64,000 nt of DNA from Cladocopium goreaui (lineage: Eukaryota; Sar; Dinophyceae; Suessiales; Symbiodiniaceae), in assembly GCA_947184155.2 (NCBI GenBank), contig CAMXCT020006569.1:1-64000 (forward strand), written 5' to 3'. This document shows positions 35,491-45,700 of the stretch, piece by piece. The notes beneath the pieces are model-generated. The model was given only the letters and a program-made list of their open reading frames with translations. It ran no database searches and was not told where the DNA came from. The position numbers and the translations under genes are program-made. Every line of letters starts with the position of its first letter. Positions within the stretch are counted from its first letter, which is position 1.

Positions 35491-36950
35491 TTAATTCTCC
35501 CCAGCCCCGTTAAACTTCTACATTCATTGACGATCTTCAATGAGGGTTTAATTCTCCCCACCCCCGTTAAACTTCTACATTCATGACGATCTTCAACGAG
35601 GGTTTAATTCTCCCAGCCCCGTTAAACTTCTACATTCATGGACGATCTTCAATGAGGGTTTAATTCTCCCCAGCCCCGTTAAACTTCTACATTCATGGAC
35701 GATCTTCAATAAGGGTTTAATTCTCCCAGCCCCGTTAAACTTCTACATTCATGAAGATCTTCAATGAGGGTTTAATTCTCCCAGCCCCGTTAAACTTCTA
35801 CATTCATGGACGATCTTCAATGAGGTTTTAATTCTTCCCAGCCCCGTTAAACTTCTACTTACTTTGACGATCTTAAATAAGGGTTTAATTCTCCCCAGCC
35901 CCGTTAAACTTCTACATTCATGGACGATCTTAAATGAGGGTTTAATTCTCCCCAGCCCCGTTAAACTTCTACATTCATCGAAGATCTTCAATGAGGGTTT
36001 AATTCTCCCAGCCCCGTTAAACTTCTACATTCATGGACGATCTTCAATGAGGGTTTAATTCTCCCCAGCCCCGTTTAACTTCTACATTCATTGACGATCT
36101 TCAATGAGGGTTTAATTCTCCCAGCCCCGTTAAACTTCTACATTCATGGACGATCTTCAATGAGGGTTTAATTCTCCCGAGCCCCGTTAAACTTCTACAT
36201 TCATTGACGATCTTCAATGAGAGTTTAATTCTCCCCACCCCCGTTAAACTTCTACATTCATGGACGATCTTCAATGAGGTTTTAATTCTCCCCAGCCCCG
36301 TTAGACTTCTACATTCATTGACGATCTTCAATGAGGGTTTAATTCTCCCCACCCCCGTTAAACTTCTACATTCACTGACGATCTTCAACGAGGGTTTAAT
36401 TCTCCCAGCCCCGTTAAACTTCTACATTCATGGACGATCTTCAATGAGGGTTTAATTCTCCCCAGCCCCGTTAAACTTCTACATTCATGGACGATCTTCA
36501 ATGAGGGTTTAATTCTCCCCAGCCCCGTTAAACTTCTACATTCATGGACGATCTTCAATGAGGGTTTAATTCTCCCAGCCCGTTAAACTTCTACATTCAT
36601 GGCCGATCTTAAATGAGGGTTTAATTCTTCCCAGCCCCGTTAAACTTCTACATTCATTGAAGATCTTCAATGAGGGTTTAATTCTCCCAGCCCCGTTAAA
36701 CTTCTACATTCATGACGATCTTCAAAGAGGGTTTAATTCTCCCAGCCCCGTTAAACTTCTACATTCATCGAAGATCTTCAATGAGGGTTTAATTCTCCCA
36801 GCCCCGTTAAACTTCTACATTCACTGACGATCTTCAATGAGGGTTTAATTCTCCCAGCCCCGTTAAACTTCTACATTCATGGACGATCTTCAATAAGGGT
36901 TTAATTCTTTCAGCCCCGTTATATATAAACTTCTACATTCATTGACGATC
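35491..36950. repeat. 57-bp tandem repeat array
   Basis: About 25 units of 56-58 bp built from TTAATTCTCCCCAGCCCCGT, TAAACTTCTACATTCAT and GACGATCTTCAATGAGGGT. Units differ by a few bases and by 1-base indels, mostly CTCCC versus CTCCCC. There are no unique spacers, so it is not a CRISPR array. Confidence 0.95.
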
Positions 36951-36957
36951 TTCAATG

Positions 36958-37350
36958 GGGGTTTCCGTGTCGCGCCGCGACGCAACGCCGTGTGCACTCT
37001 TGCAGAAGGAAGCGTCGCAGCGCCAACAGCGTCGCAGCGTCGCTCCCGCGTCGCAGCGTCGCAGCGTCAGCGCCAACAGCGCAGCGTCGCTCCCGCGTCG
37101 CAGCGTCGCAGCGTCGCAGCGCCAACAGCGTCGCAGCGTCGCTCCCGCGTCGCAGCGTCGCAGCGTCGCAGCGTCGCAACAGCGTCGCAGCGTCACTCCA
37201 GCGTCGCAGCGTCGCAGCGCCAACAGCGTCGCAGCGTCACTGGCCCAACGGCAGCGTCGCAGCGTCGCAGCGTCGCAGCGCCACCCGCCCCCCGGAGCGT
37301 CGCAGCGTCGCAGCGTCGCAGCGCCACCCGCCCCCGGGAGCGTCACAGCG
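36958..37350. repeat. GCGTCGCA GC-rich short-unit array
   Basis: Repeats of GCGTCGCAG with CGCCAACA and CTCCC interruptions, directly joined to the end of the 57-bp array. Confidence 0.85.
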
Positions 37351-37726
37351 CAACGTCGGAAACCCACGCTTCGGCCCCCTTTGCCCCTGCACTGTGCAAT
37401 CCTTAGTCACCTCAGTAAGCTTACATCAGGCACAGCCCACAAAAACAAACAACAAGACGGGAAGAGCGGACCAAAAACACCAGACAAGAACAAACCCAAC
37501 AACCACAACAAGAGGCCAAAAAAGGACAGCGAAGCAGAGAAAGCCAAAGAACGAACGGAGGCCAGCAGCAGCAGGACGGACAGGGCGCCCGGGAAGGCAG
37601 CAAGGACAGGAGGGAGGAAGCAGCACAGGCCAAGGAGAAGGGCGCAAGCAGCTCAAGCGGTGTCCTTCTGGATCACTCAGGGCGAATACCTCAGTGCAGG
37701 AAGGAAGGGCAACACCCCCAACATGT
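37351..37726. other. A/C- and G-rich stretch, no gene
   Basis: Purine/AC-rich sequence that stays open in more than one frame and would encode Lys/Asn/Gln-rich peptide. The frame is continuous with the low-complexity array upstream, so no product is proposed. Confidence 0.4.
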
Positions 37727-37900
37727 GTGATTTCGGGGCTCTGCTCGGGTTATCGCACAGGGTTTCCTATCTCACAGAGTTCATGTATGGCGGCTTTTGT
37801 GATCGTTGCCAGTTTTGTCTTGTTTCGTTTAACCGCCATTCCAATCCTGAGGATGAGACCATGGATGATACAATGCTATCACCCTTCTTTAAGGCTCCCA
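37727..37900 (+). repeat. R2 module, copy 1 (end of an upstream unit)
   Basis: Shares TGTGATTTCGGGGCTC, TCCTATCTCACAGAGTTC and ATGGATGATACAATGCTATC with R2 at 58925-59138. Here it is joined directly to the last codons of ORF1 at AAG/GGCTCCC. R1 and most of ORF1 are therefore missing from copy A. Confidence 0.75.
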
Positions 37901-38133
37901 ACAGAAGATACCGAAGACTGCCTTGGACGCACGGTTGGACTCAAAGTCCTTAACCCCAGTGGTGTCACCGCTTGACATATGGTCGGCATGGCTAGTGCTT
38001 GCAACGCCAGCCTACAGCTTGAAAGGCCTAGAAGAGGCGTCACCACGTGGGACTGGCCCTCTTTCAATGCGAATCCAGAACAAGAGAACAACAGCCAAAT
38101 GGACAGATGGTCCCTAAATGAGACACCATCCTG
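37901..38133 (+). pseudogene. Copy A: ORF1 C-terminus and ORF1-ORF2 joint, decayed
   Basis: Translations in shifting frames match copy B. EDCLGRTVGLK corresponds to EDCLGRITVGL at about 54070. TWDWPSFNANPEQ followed by NSQMDRWSLN corresponds to TWDWPSFDDDPQQ and ESQMERWSLN at about 54230-54300. At least two frameshifts separate these blocks. Homology ends at the 19-bp duplication flanking the R1 insertion. Confidence 0.7.
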
Positions 38134-38152
38134 GTCATCCCCACCCCTAGCC

Positions 38153-38299
38153 TTTTTTTTCCGTCCAACGCCTTCATGGCTTTCGCCAGGTCGTTCAACA
38201 TGTTTTATTGCATGTTGCAAATTGGGATTAATTGATTAATTATGGCATACGTAGGCCGTCTGCGGTTGAGTGGCCTCAAAAGTGAACTGGTGAAGGACC
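38153..38299 (-). mobile_element. R1 retroposon fragment, reverse orientation
   Basis: A 147-bp insert whose reverse complement ends GCGTTGGACGG followed by eight A, like the R1 copies at 52772-53105 and 59139-59471. It is shorter at the 5' end. It is flanked by a 19-bp direct duplication, GTCATCCCCACCCCTAGCC, at 38134-38152 and 38300-38318. Copy B lacks the insert at the matching site (about 54310-54330). A-tail, 5' truncation and long target duplication are the marks of LINE-type (non-LTR) retroposition. Confidence 0.85.
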
Positions 38300-38318
38300 G
38301 TCATCCCCACCCCTAGCC

Positions 38319-39423
38319 ATTGCCAACAAGTACCACGACCACCGAAATAACCAGACCAAAAACGTCCGATATCGACTTATTTTAGTACGGGCCACCAACT
38401 GGATTCCAGTGCAACACCTTGCTTCTAACGAATGAGACTGTTTGCTATGCCGCAGTTCCTGGCCTACGTGCGTCTGCCTCCCTCAGGTTTGTACAATGCA
38501 CGCACCGGACGTGTCTTGGAACAATCTGGCCCATCCCAACAGATTACACCGCTACCAGGCATTCTTCTTCGATGGGTGGCGGGCACATCCAACCCTGGAG
38601 ACTCCATCCAACCTGCCGAGTGTCGGAACCACCACGCACAGACCCCTGAGTGTGGAACCAACCAGACCACTGGAAGAGGAAGCACGTGACATGCTTGCCA
38701 CAGCGGCCAAGAACCAAGCGGAAGATGGGCCCAGCACTCGCAGAGCAGCCATCCGTGCATGCAAGTACCTTCGAGCCATGGCCAACCAACACGGCGACCA
38801 ACGCCAGGCAGTGTACAATGCCGCAAAGGTCCATGCACAACGCAGCAGAGGAACCACAGCAACCGAAACCGGCAAATATCAGCTGAAGGAACGCGACCTC
38901 CAGCAGTAACACCAGAGCTAACGTCAGAACTGCTGCTGCACTGCCTTTCCACGTTACCTGACCCATGGCCCCTTGCCAAAATCACAATCAATATGAAATA
39001 GCTCCAGTCAACGGATGTCCAAAATCTGTCGCCTTGCCGATGAATATGCCAGACGCACACCCACAGCCTCACAGCTACCGGACATGGAATCGGCGTTCCG
39101 AGCCGTCCAAAACGTCCTTCCCAAGCTAGAGACTAGGATTATCGAATTCCTTTCCGAATGGCTTGTGACCCTCTTAGTACCAGCAAAACATGTCCTGGAA
39201 ACCAGATCGCCCCACCTCTCGTTCATTTTGCTCAAGGAATATTAGTTTAAGGAATTATACCTGGGACTCAAAGTAACGGCGTCTTTTGACCGCACGGAAT
39301 CGTTCGTACGAGTAACGCTGCATCACACCTGACTTGCCCAAGGACCTCCACGTAGCATGGAATGTCCAATACATTACCGTATTCGTTCCCGCATGGATGG
39401 TCCCTCCCATGTACCACAGCCTC
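38319..39423 (+). pseudogene. Copy A: ORF2 N-terminal two thirds, decayed
   Basis: In several frames this matches ORF2 of copy B. PLAIANKYHDHRNN corresponds to PLAIANQYYDSRS, and SGLYNARTGRVLEQSGP to SGLHNARTGRVLQPAGP. Later blocks include EEEARDMLATAAKNQAEDGP, RIIEFLSEWLVTLLVPAKHV, and VPAWMVPPMYHSL at the very end. Stops and 1-base shifts occur near 38560, 38905 and 38999. The block ends exactly at the left LTR, inside the codon run for Tyr-His-Ser-Leu; the next codons (Arg-Arg-Glu) resume after the right LTR. Confidence 0.8.
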
Positions 39424-40258
39424 TGTGAATTTTGACATCTGTGGTGAGATGAATCCATTGGATATTTTCTGCATTGGAGGAAGTGAATTTGTTTTTCACC
39501 TTGATGGTGAGATCAACCGTGATGGTTGACATTGTATTTGCACGTTTCGTATACTGCACGTTTTATTGGAGATGACGAAACCCAACAACAATATGTTTTT
39601 CGTCTTCTTTGAGTACTTTGATTGTACGGAGAACACAGTGAGGATTTGAATTTGTATAGTGACATGGAAAATCAAACCATTTTCCATATCTTTCACTTTA
39701 GTTTTCGTCGACGAAGACCACGAAGTGCACGAAGGAATCGTGAGAAGATCGTAGAATTCATTTTTGTGACTTCGGAAGAAGGAACTTTGTTTGACATTGA
39801 TCGGAGAAGTTTAGTTTGTTTTGTCTCTCAATGATGATAGCGAGAGCAACGTTCTGAAAGGCATTCAGAACTGGAGTTGCTAAAAGATCTGAGGGAGACA
39901 TCATAGAACATGTTTTGGTGCTTGAAATGTTTCAACAGTTTTCAAACACTCAAACTTATTTAGACAAACAAACCATGTCTTGATGTAAAGACTTTTTGTG
40001 ACGACATGTGTTTTTGATCGCTTTTGTGAAGTTGGCAGAAAGATGCTAACTGGCGACTCCGCATCTGTTTTGTGTCAAGGAGTGACACACCAACAAGAAC
40101 CATAGCGACATGAGCAGACATTTCTCTTGTGTGTTGTGGTAAAAGTGGCTGAGCTCTGGGATCGGTTGACTTGGTTGCGTGGACGGTCTTAGTTTGTTAA
40201 GGACGACGTCCTGGACGCTGACCCAAGTAGAGGTTTCGAAGGCCTGTAGCCTTCTGCA
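39424..40258 (+). repeat. Copia 5' LTR
   Basis: TG...CA ended, 835 bp, nearly identical to 48631-49466. One A fewer than the 3' LTR in the opening GTGAA(A)TTTT. No TATA box stands out. The 70-codon open frame present in both LTRs is not proposed as a gene. Confidence 0.97.
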
Positions 40259-40270
40259 TGGTAGCGGAGC
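40259..40270 (+). promoter_or_regulatory. tRNA primer-binding site
   Basis: TGGTAGCGGAGC directly after the LTR. It agrees at 10 of 12 positions with TGGTATCAGAGC, the initiator-Met tRNA site common in plant copia elements. It overlaps a perfect 7-bp hairpin, GAGCTGC-6 nt-GCAGCTC, ending near 40287. Confidence 0.75.
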
Positions 40271-40303
40271 TGCCTGCTTGCAGCTCGTAGAGGCGTAGTA
40301 GGA

Positions 40304-42772
40304 ATGGATCCAGGGAGTGCGAGTCAAGGTGTACAAGGTTGTCCTAGTCCTGGTATGGCTGAAAGAGGTGAAGGAAGTGGTGGTTGTAACCGTGGAGACG
40401 GATTGCCGCCTGTGCCTGGAACGCCTAGTCAGCAGGGTAGTAGATCACAAGGATCTGGGATGGATGGACAAACACCTGAAGCAAATGCCATGCCCCAGCA
40501 GCAGCAGCAGCAGCCACAGCAACAACAAGCAAATGTGTCACAGAATGTACAGGGTTGTGCGAGCACGACAAACCTGGATGCAAGTGGTCAAGGGTATCCG
40601 GTGCAGGGATGTCAACAAGGAAACATGCCCGTAATGCAAGGACAGCGCAATGGATTCCCCAACAGCAAATGTTTATGCAGCAGAATGCGCAAGTGCGCGC
40701 AAGCGCGTGTACCGAGTTTTGGTTGTGCGAGTATGCCTGGTGGACCAAGGTCTGGTAGTGTTCCAAACTTAGGAGTGAACCCGATGAATTACCAAGAAAA
40801 CATGCCGAGTGGCCCAGTTGGAGCGAGTTTGGGAGGTTTGACACCTCAAGCGGCGCAGATCCAAGAGGTCATGGCCATGTTAGGTAACCTGAATAAGGGA
40901 CAATTGCAGACAGTGCAGCAGCATATGCAAGATCGTTTTGTAACTATGCAACAAAGAAGAGGGGTTCCAGAAGTGTTTGGTGATGGTCTTGGTAGCGCAG
41001 CTGATTCGTCGTTTGTGATTCCGCAGCCATTTGATGTTTTGCCTGGTTTTGGTGTTCAACAATCAAACAGTCATGGAAATTCACAACAATTGGATGTCTT
41101 CGCCAAAAGCGAAAAATGGTTGACACCGGCACCAACACCAGTGAGTACTTGGAAGACAAGAGAAGAAGAGGTGTTAGGTTGGGCTGGCTATTTGGATGAG
41201 TTGTCATCCTGGGCAGCTGGTGGAAGTTTAGAATTTTCTGTAGAAATCCAGCATAGTAGCCGTTGGCCCGGTCCTATCAGATGGAGTGCTCTCAGTGGAG
41301 CACAACAGGCAAGGTCTCGAAGGCTTATGTCCATCTTAAAAGCTGCGTTTCACGACAACCCCAGGTGTGTGGCGTTGGTGAACGCCTTCAGTGAGGGTGT
41401 GGCATTACATGGAGTAGGATCTAGTGACAGAGTGACAGTGGCAGTAAACCAACAAGCAAACGGGTTTGAACTGCTTAGGCAACTTACTCTTGAGTTCTCT
41501 CTGAGGTCAAGATCCGAAGCGCTCTCACTAAGGACACAGATTGCAGGGAGATCCTTTGTCCTGGCGGCGACACAAACATCGCCGAGTTCCTTAGTAAGCG
41601 ACACTATCAGAAAAATTGATTATGAGTCAGCAAGATTTTCAAGGTTGCTAGGAACTCTCCCTATGCAGGTGGACACCACAGGACTGAAGCTGGCAGACTC
41701 AGACATGCTAGTTGTTCTGTTGAAAAGCCTACCGGAAGTTGTGAAGAACTATGTCCTCGACCACAGCAGCGCAGACAACTATGAGTCTTACCGGAACGCT
41801 GCGATGCGGTGGGAAGAGCAACAACGCCTGTTCAGTGATTTCGAGACAACAGGTAACAGTAAGAAAGTGAACTCTCTGGAGGGGAATGCAGAGTACTATT
41901 CCTTTGATGAGTTCGGCGTCGACACGGTTGAAGGCCGATGCGGGAAGTGCGGAAGCAGAAGGCACACTGCAGGATCTTGCACCGCGGACGTCAGTAAGAT
42001 CAGATGCTTTCGATGTGGGAAAGCAGGACATGTCAGTTTCAATTGCCCTGTACGCCCTGAGAATGGAAAAGGCAAGGGAATTGTGAAATCTGACACGTGG
42101 GACAAGAAAGGTCCCAAAGGTGTAAAAGGCTCTAAAGGTAGCAAAGGAAAAGGAAAGAAAGGCAAGTTGAATGAAGTTTCAGAGGATTGGACCGACTGGA
42201 CTGCTGAAAGTTGGGACGATGATGACTATTGGTGGAATGACCAATGGCCGGAGAGCTGTGATGGTCAATGGGGAGTTTCGCAGACTTGGTGGGACGATGG
42301 TTCTGGATGGTATTGCGACGGGTATGGATATACCTGGCAACAGGAACCAGTCCAAAGTGCGGAAGTGAGTGTAAGCCACGTTATAAATCCTTTGTTGTAT
42401 GATTTGACATGTGAAACCACTGGAGGTCTTAGGTTTGTGCATGAGCATGATCTCGCAGTTGACAGCCCGAGTTGCGGATCCAAGTGTGGATGCAATGGCG
42501 CTGAACTGGAGTTTACTGACATGGAAACTGAAGATAGACTTGTGGATGATTGCAAAGACTTTGAAAGTGAACTGGCTGACATGGGTTGTGCGCTGGCAAG
42601 AGGTTGCGACAGCTGTACTCATGAGTCAGGGTTTTCAGAAAGTGAAGTGGCTGACATGGGTTGTGTGCTGGCAAGGAGTTGCGACAGCTGTACTCATGAG
42701 CCATGGTTTTGTGGTTTGAAGTTTGGAGATGAAGTTGGACTTGGGTTCCAGCTTGGAAACACGTTTTGTTAA
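40304..42772 (+). CDS. gag: Copia Gag polyprotein
   Basis: 822 residues from the first ATG after the primer-binding site. The N-terminus is Gly/Pro/Gln-rich, with a Gln tract near residues 66-77. Residues about 270-520 hold a helical, gag-like part (KSLPEVVKNYVLDH region). Two CCHC zinc knuckles follow: Cys546 (CGKCGSRRHTAGSC) and Cys568 (CFRCGKAGHVSFNC), which bind RNA in this class. After them come a basic Lys/Gly linker (about residues 608-627) and an acidic, Trp-rich segment (TDWTAESWDDDDYWW). The C-terminal 130 residues are Cys-rich and contain an internal duplication: ADMGCALARGCDSCTHE, then ADMGCVLARSCDSCTHE. Gag forms the virus-like particle of LTR elements. It is longer than usual for copia Gag; the Cys-rich tail is the unusual part. 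The stop overlaps pol by about 50 bases. Confidence 0.93.
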   Translation: MDPGSASQGVQGCPSPGMAERGEGSGGCNRGDGLPPVPGTPSQQGSRSQGSGMDGQTPEANAMPQQQQQQPQQQQANVSQNVQGCASTTNLDASGQGYPVQGCQQGNMPVMQGQRNGFPNSKCLCSRMRKCAQARVPSFGCASMPGGPRSGSVPNLGVNPMNYQENMPSGPVGASLGGLTPQAAQIQEVMAMLGNLNKGQLQTVQQHMQDRFVTMQQRRGVPEVFGDGLGSAADSSFVIPQPFDVLPGFGVQQSNSHGNSQQLDVFAKSEKWLTPAPTPVSTWKTREEEVLGWAGYLDELSSWAAGGSLEFSVEIQHSSRWPGPIRWSALSGAQQARSRRLMSILKAAFHDNPRCVALVNAFSEGVALHGVGSSDRVTVAVNQQANGFELLRQLTLEFSLRSRSEALSLRTQIAGRSFVLAATQTSPSSLVSDTIRKIDYESARFSRLLGTLPMQVDTTGLKLADSDMLVVLLKSLPEVVKNYVLDHSSADNYESYRNAAMRWEEQQRLFSDFETTGNSKKVNSLEGNAEYYSFDEFGVDTVEGRCGKCGSRRHTAGSCTADVSKIRCFRCGKAGHVSFNCPVRPENGKGKGIVKSDTWDKKGPKGVKGSKGSKGKGKKGKLNEVSEDWTDWTAESWDDDDYWWNDQWPESCDGQWGVSQTWWDDGSGWYCDGYGYTWQQEPVQSAEVSVSHVINPLLYDLTCETTGGLRFVHEHDLAVDSPSCGSKCGCNGAELEFTDMETEDRLVDDCKDFESELADMGCALARGCDSCTHESGFSESEVADMGCVLARSCDSCTHEPWFCGLKFGDEVGLGFQLGNTFC

Positions 42773-45700
42773 TGAACCCAGCCGAGACTTGTGTGCGACT
42801 GTACCGATGAAAATCGTTTTGGTGCGTGCACATGATTGGTTTGACGACCACAGTGAAGTTTCGGTTGAACAACAAGTTGAACCTTATTTGAAGTTTTTGC
42901 GACCTCTGCTTTCACAGGTCGCTGACAACACCGATGCTTCTTGGTGGCTTCTTGACTCTGGTGCATCTACAAGTGTTTTAGCTGAGTCAAACTTGTCAGC
43001 CTTCAGGTCAGTGCTGCAGGACAGTGAGGGATTAGGTGGCTATCGAGCTGCCAATGGATCCTCAGTCAACATGTCAGGCACTGCCGAGATTGGAGTTCAG
43101 ATGCACATGTCAGGCCCATCAGGTGATGATTGGTGTTGGAAAAAGGCACGTTTGAATGTTTTGGTGGGTTCCATCCGGCATAACATTTTGTCAATTACTT
43201 CATTGGCAGATTCGGGATGGAGATTCACACAAGGTCCAAAAGGTTTTGATTTGTTTCACGAAAAGCTTGGAATGCATTGTCTTGACGTTGCTTATTTTGC
43301 CAATTGTCCTTGGGTTCGTTTGTATCCAGATGTTGGTAGTAGTAGTGCATATAGGTCTGATTTGACTGTGAGTAATACTCATGACTTTTCTGTCGCGGCT
43401 GTGTCTGGAGGAGACGACAGTGAACTGGCACGTCACCGGAGACAGGGACATATTCCATTCAATCCGAATTGCTTGGAGTGTGCCAAAGGTCGCTCTGTCT
43501 TTCAGCACAGAAGAGACAAAGGTGACAGAAAAGAGGTTTCAATTCAGGCTGATTTTGCATTCCTCAATACAACAGGTGAGATCGTTGCAGACGAACTTGC
43601 AGGTTCTGTGAAGATCCTCGTGTTAACTGAGATGATGTCGAGGTGCATTGGCTATGTGGTGGTTGGAGAAGATGTCGAAGCAGCCAGGAGACAGATTGTT
43701 GTATGGCTTCAACATTTTGTCTTGACTTCGAAGGCAGTCTCCATTGATGTCCACACCGACAGTGAGAGGGCCGTGGGAGAGATCATTGGGAATTCCACTG
43801 GTCGCTACACGTTCTCCATTCGTCGAGCCGCACCACAGCAACATCGACCGGTTGGAGCAGCTGAGAAGACAGCTAGGGAATTAAAAGAATCCTTTTCTGT
43901 GTTGCGAGCTGATCTGAATGCACAAGGGTTGGATGTCACGTTTTCACATGAGAATTTTGTTGATGTTTTGACGTATTTGGCTTTGTGCAACAACCATTTT
44001 TCAACATCGAGAGGTTCAGACAGAAGTCCATTGGAAATGGTTTCAGGTAGGAAGTTATCCAAACCAGTTTGCGCTCTGTTTGGTGCTCCGGTTTTGGCAG
44101 AGATTCCTGATTCAATTCGTCAGCATTCACCACTTTCAACAAGGAATGTTGAGTGTACTTTCATTCACATGGGATTGGAACGAGGTCCAGTTGTACAAGG
44201 TTTCATTCGTGTGGATGGGAAGGCTGAATTGATGCGTTTTGTAGCTAGGAACATCAGGGCTATTTCACCTTTGAGATGGGATTTGAACTCGGGACAGGGT
44301 GTTTTGACGCAGTTTGACAATGGGACTGTAGGTAGTCGACCCCCAATTGTGAATGACAGTGGAACTGCACCAGCTGACATGAGTCAGCTACCTCCTGAAG
44401 AGTTGCGAAAGTTGAAAGGTCAGAGTTTGCCGGCACCATCACAGCCCAAACTTGTCTTGCCAGAGCCCAGCAGTGTGAAGAAGAAGACTGGTGAGTTGCG
44501 TTTGGCGCCAGCAGTGCAGTTAGCAAGATCGAATGTTGTCGTGACTCCACAGGAAGTTCCAGCAGAGCCGTCTCGAGTGTCTGTCACTCCATCTCCTACG
44601 TCACCAGCAGATACTGCAGATGTAGCCATTGGTAGTCCTGAGAGTTCTGAAAGAACTTCACCTGACGTATCACGTTTTGAACCGACTCGTCGATGTCCAG
44701 CATGTGAGAGTGGCATGGAAGCACCTGGTATTAGGCACAACAAGGCATGCAAGAAGCGTTTTTCTGAGTTTGAGGAACAACGGAGAAAGGAAAGGCGTAT
44801 TGAACCTGAATTCTCTCCGGAGAGCTCTGTAGGAGTGCCCCAGGTTCAGGTACCAGTAGAAGAGGTCGATGATGAAGAAGTGGTACCAACACCTGAGTCC
44901 GCTCGGCGACAGCCAGAAACACAGGTTGAATATACCAGAAGGTTTAAGAGGAAAGCTGAGACCGACCGAGAACAGTTGGAACGAGAGATCCGTGAAGATT
45001 CTGAGGAATTGCTTCAAACAAACATGGATTTTGACTGGTTTTGGGTTGGTAGTGGTGAACCTGTGTTGGTTGCGAGTTTGGGTACGCTTGAAGGTCCAGC
45101 GTCTTTTGCTCCGGCAACATCTCCTGAGATGTTGTCTGGTTCTCTTGACTCTGTTTGTTTCAATCGAGGCAATGAGCATGATTTTGTGAAAATGCGTCTT
45201 GGTGGTCAGGATGTCTTGGTTTGGAAACCAGACAGCATCATTGATGACCAGAGCTTGCAAGAGCTTGATTTGGAACAAGGTTTCAAAGGTATGCAAGAGG
45301 AGGTTAGGAACTTGGAGCACTGCAAGACTGGCCGCATCATCACCCAGTCAGAACTGGACGATATGAAGAAGGCTGTTCCGAACCTTCGTTTGATCCAGTC
45401 GAGGTGGGTTGCAGCCTACAAAAGCAGTGAGAGGGTTCGAGCCAGGATTGATGCAAAAGACTTCAATCGTGGCTCCCCAGCTAGATCTTTGGGATTTAGT
45501 AGTCCAACTCCTTCGATCGAAAGTGTTCATTTGGTGCTTGCAATGGCAGCGACACGGAAGATGCTCTTGCGTGCATTGGACGTGAGTCATGCCTTCATGC
45601 ATAGCCCATTGGGAACTGGCGTACATGTTGTCTTGAAAATGCCGTTGTCGATTAGTTTTCCATCAGGTGAAGCGACCTATTATTTGCTTGAAAAGGCATT

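Noticed and set aside
35491-36950. Direct repeats resembling a CRISPR array
   Set aside because: Units are contiguous with no unique spacers, and the genome is eukaryotic.
36955-37953. 332-codon open frame crossing the GCGTCGCAG array into R2
   Set aside because: More than one overlapping frame is open, composition is low-complexity, and the downstream part is explained by R2 and ORF1 remnants.
39622-39834. 70-codon ORF present in both LTRs (also 48830-49042)
   Set aside because: Identical because the LTRs are identical; the opposite strand is open over the same bases and no protein similarity is recognised.
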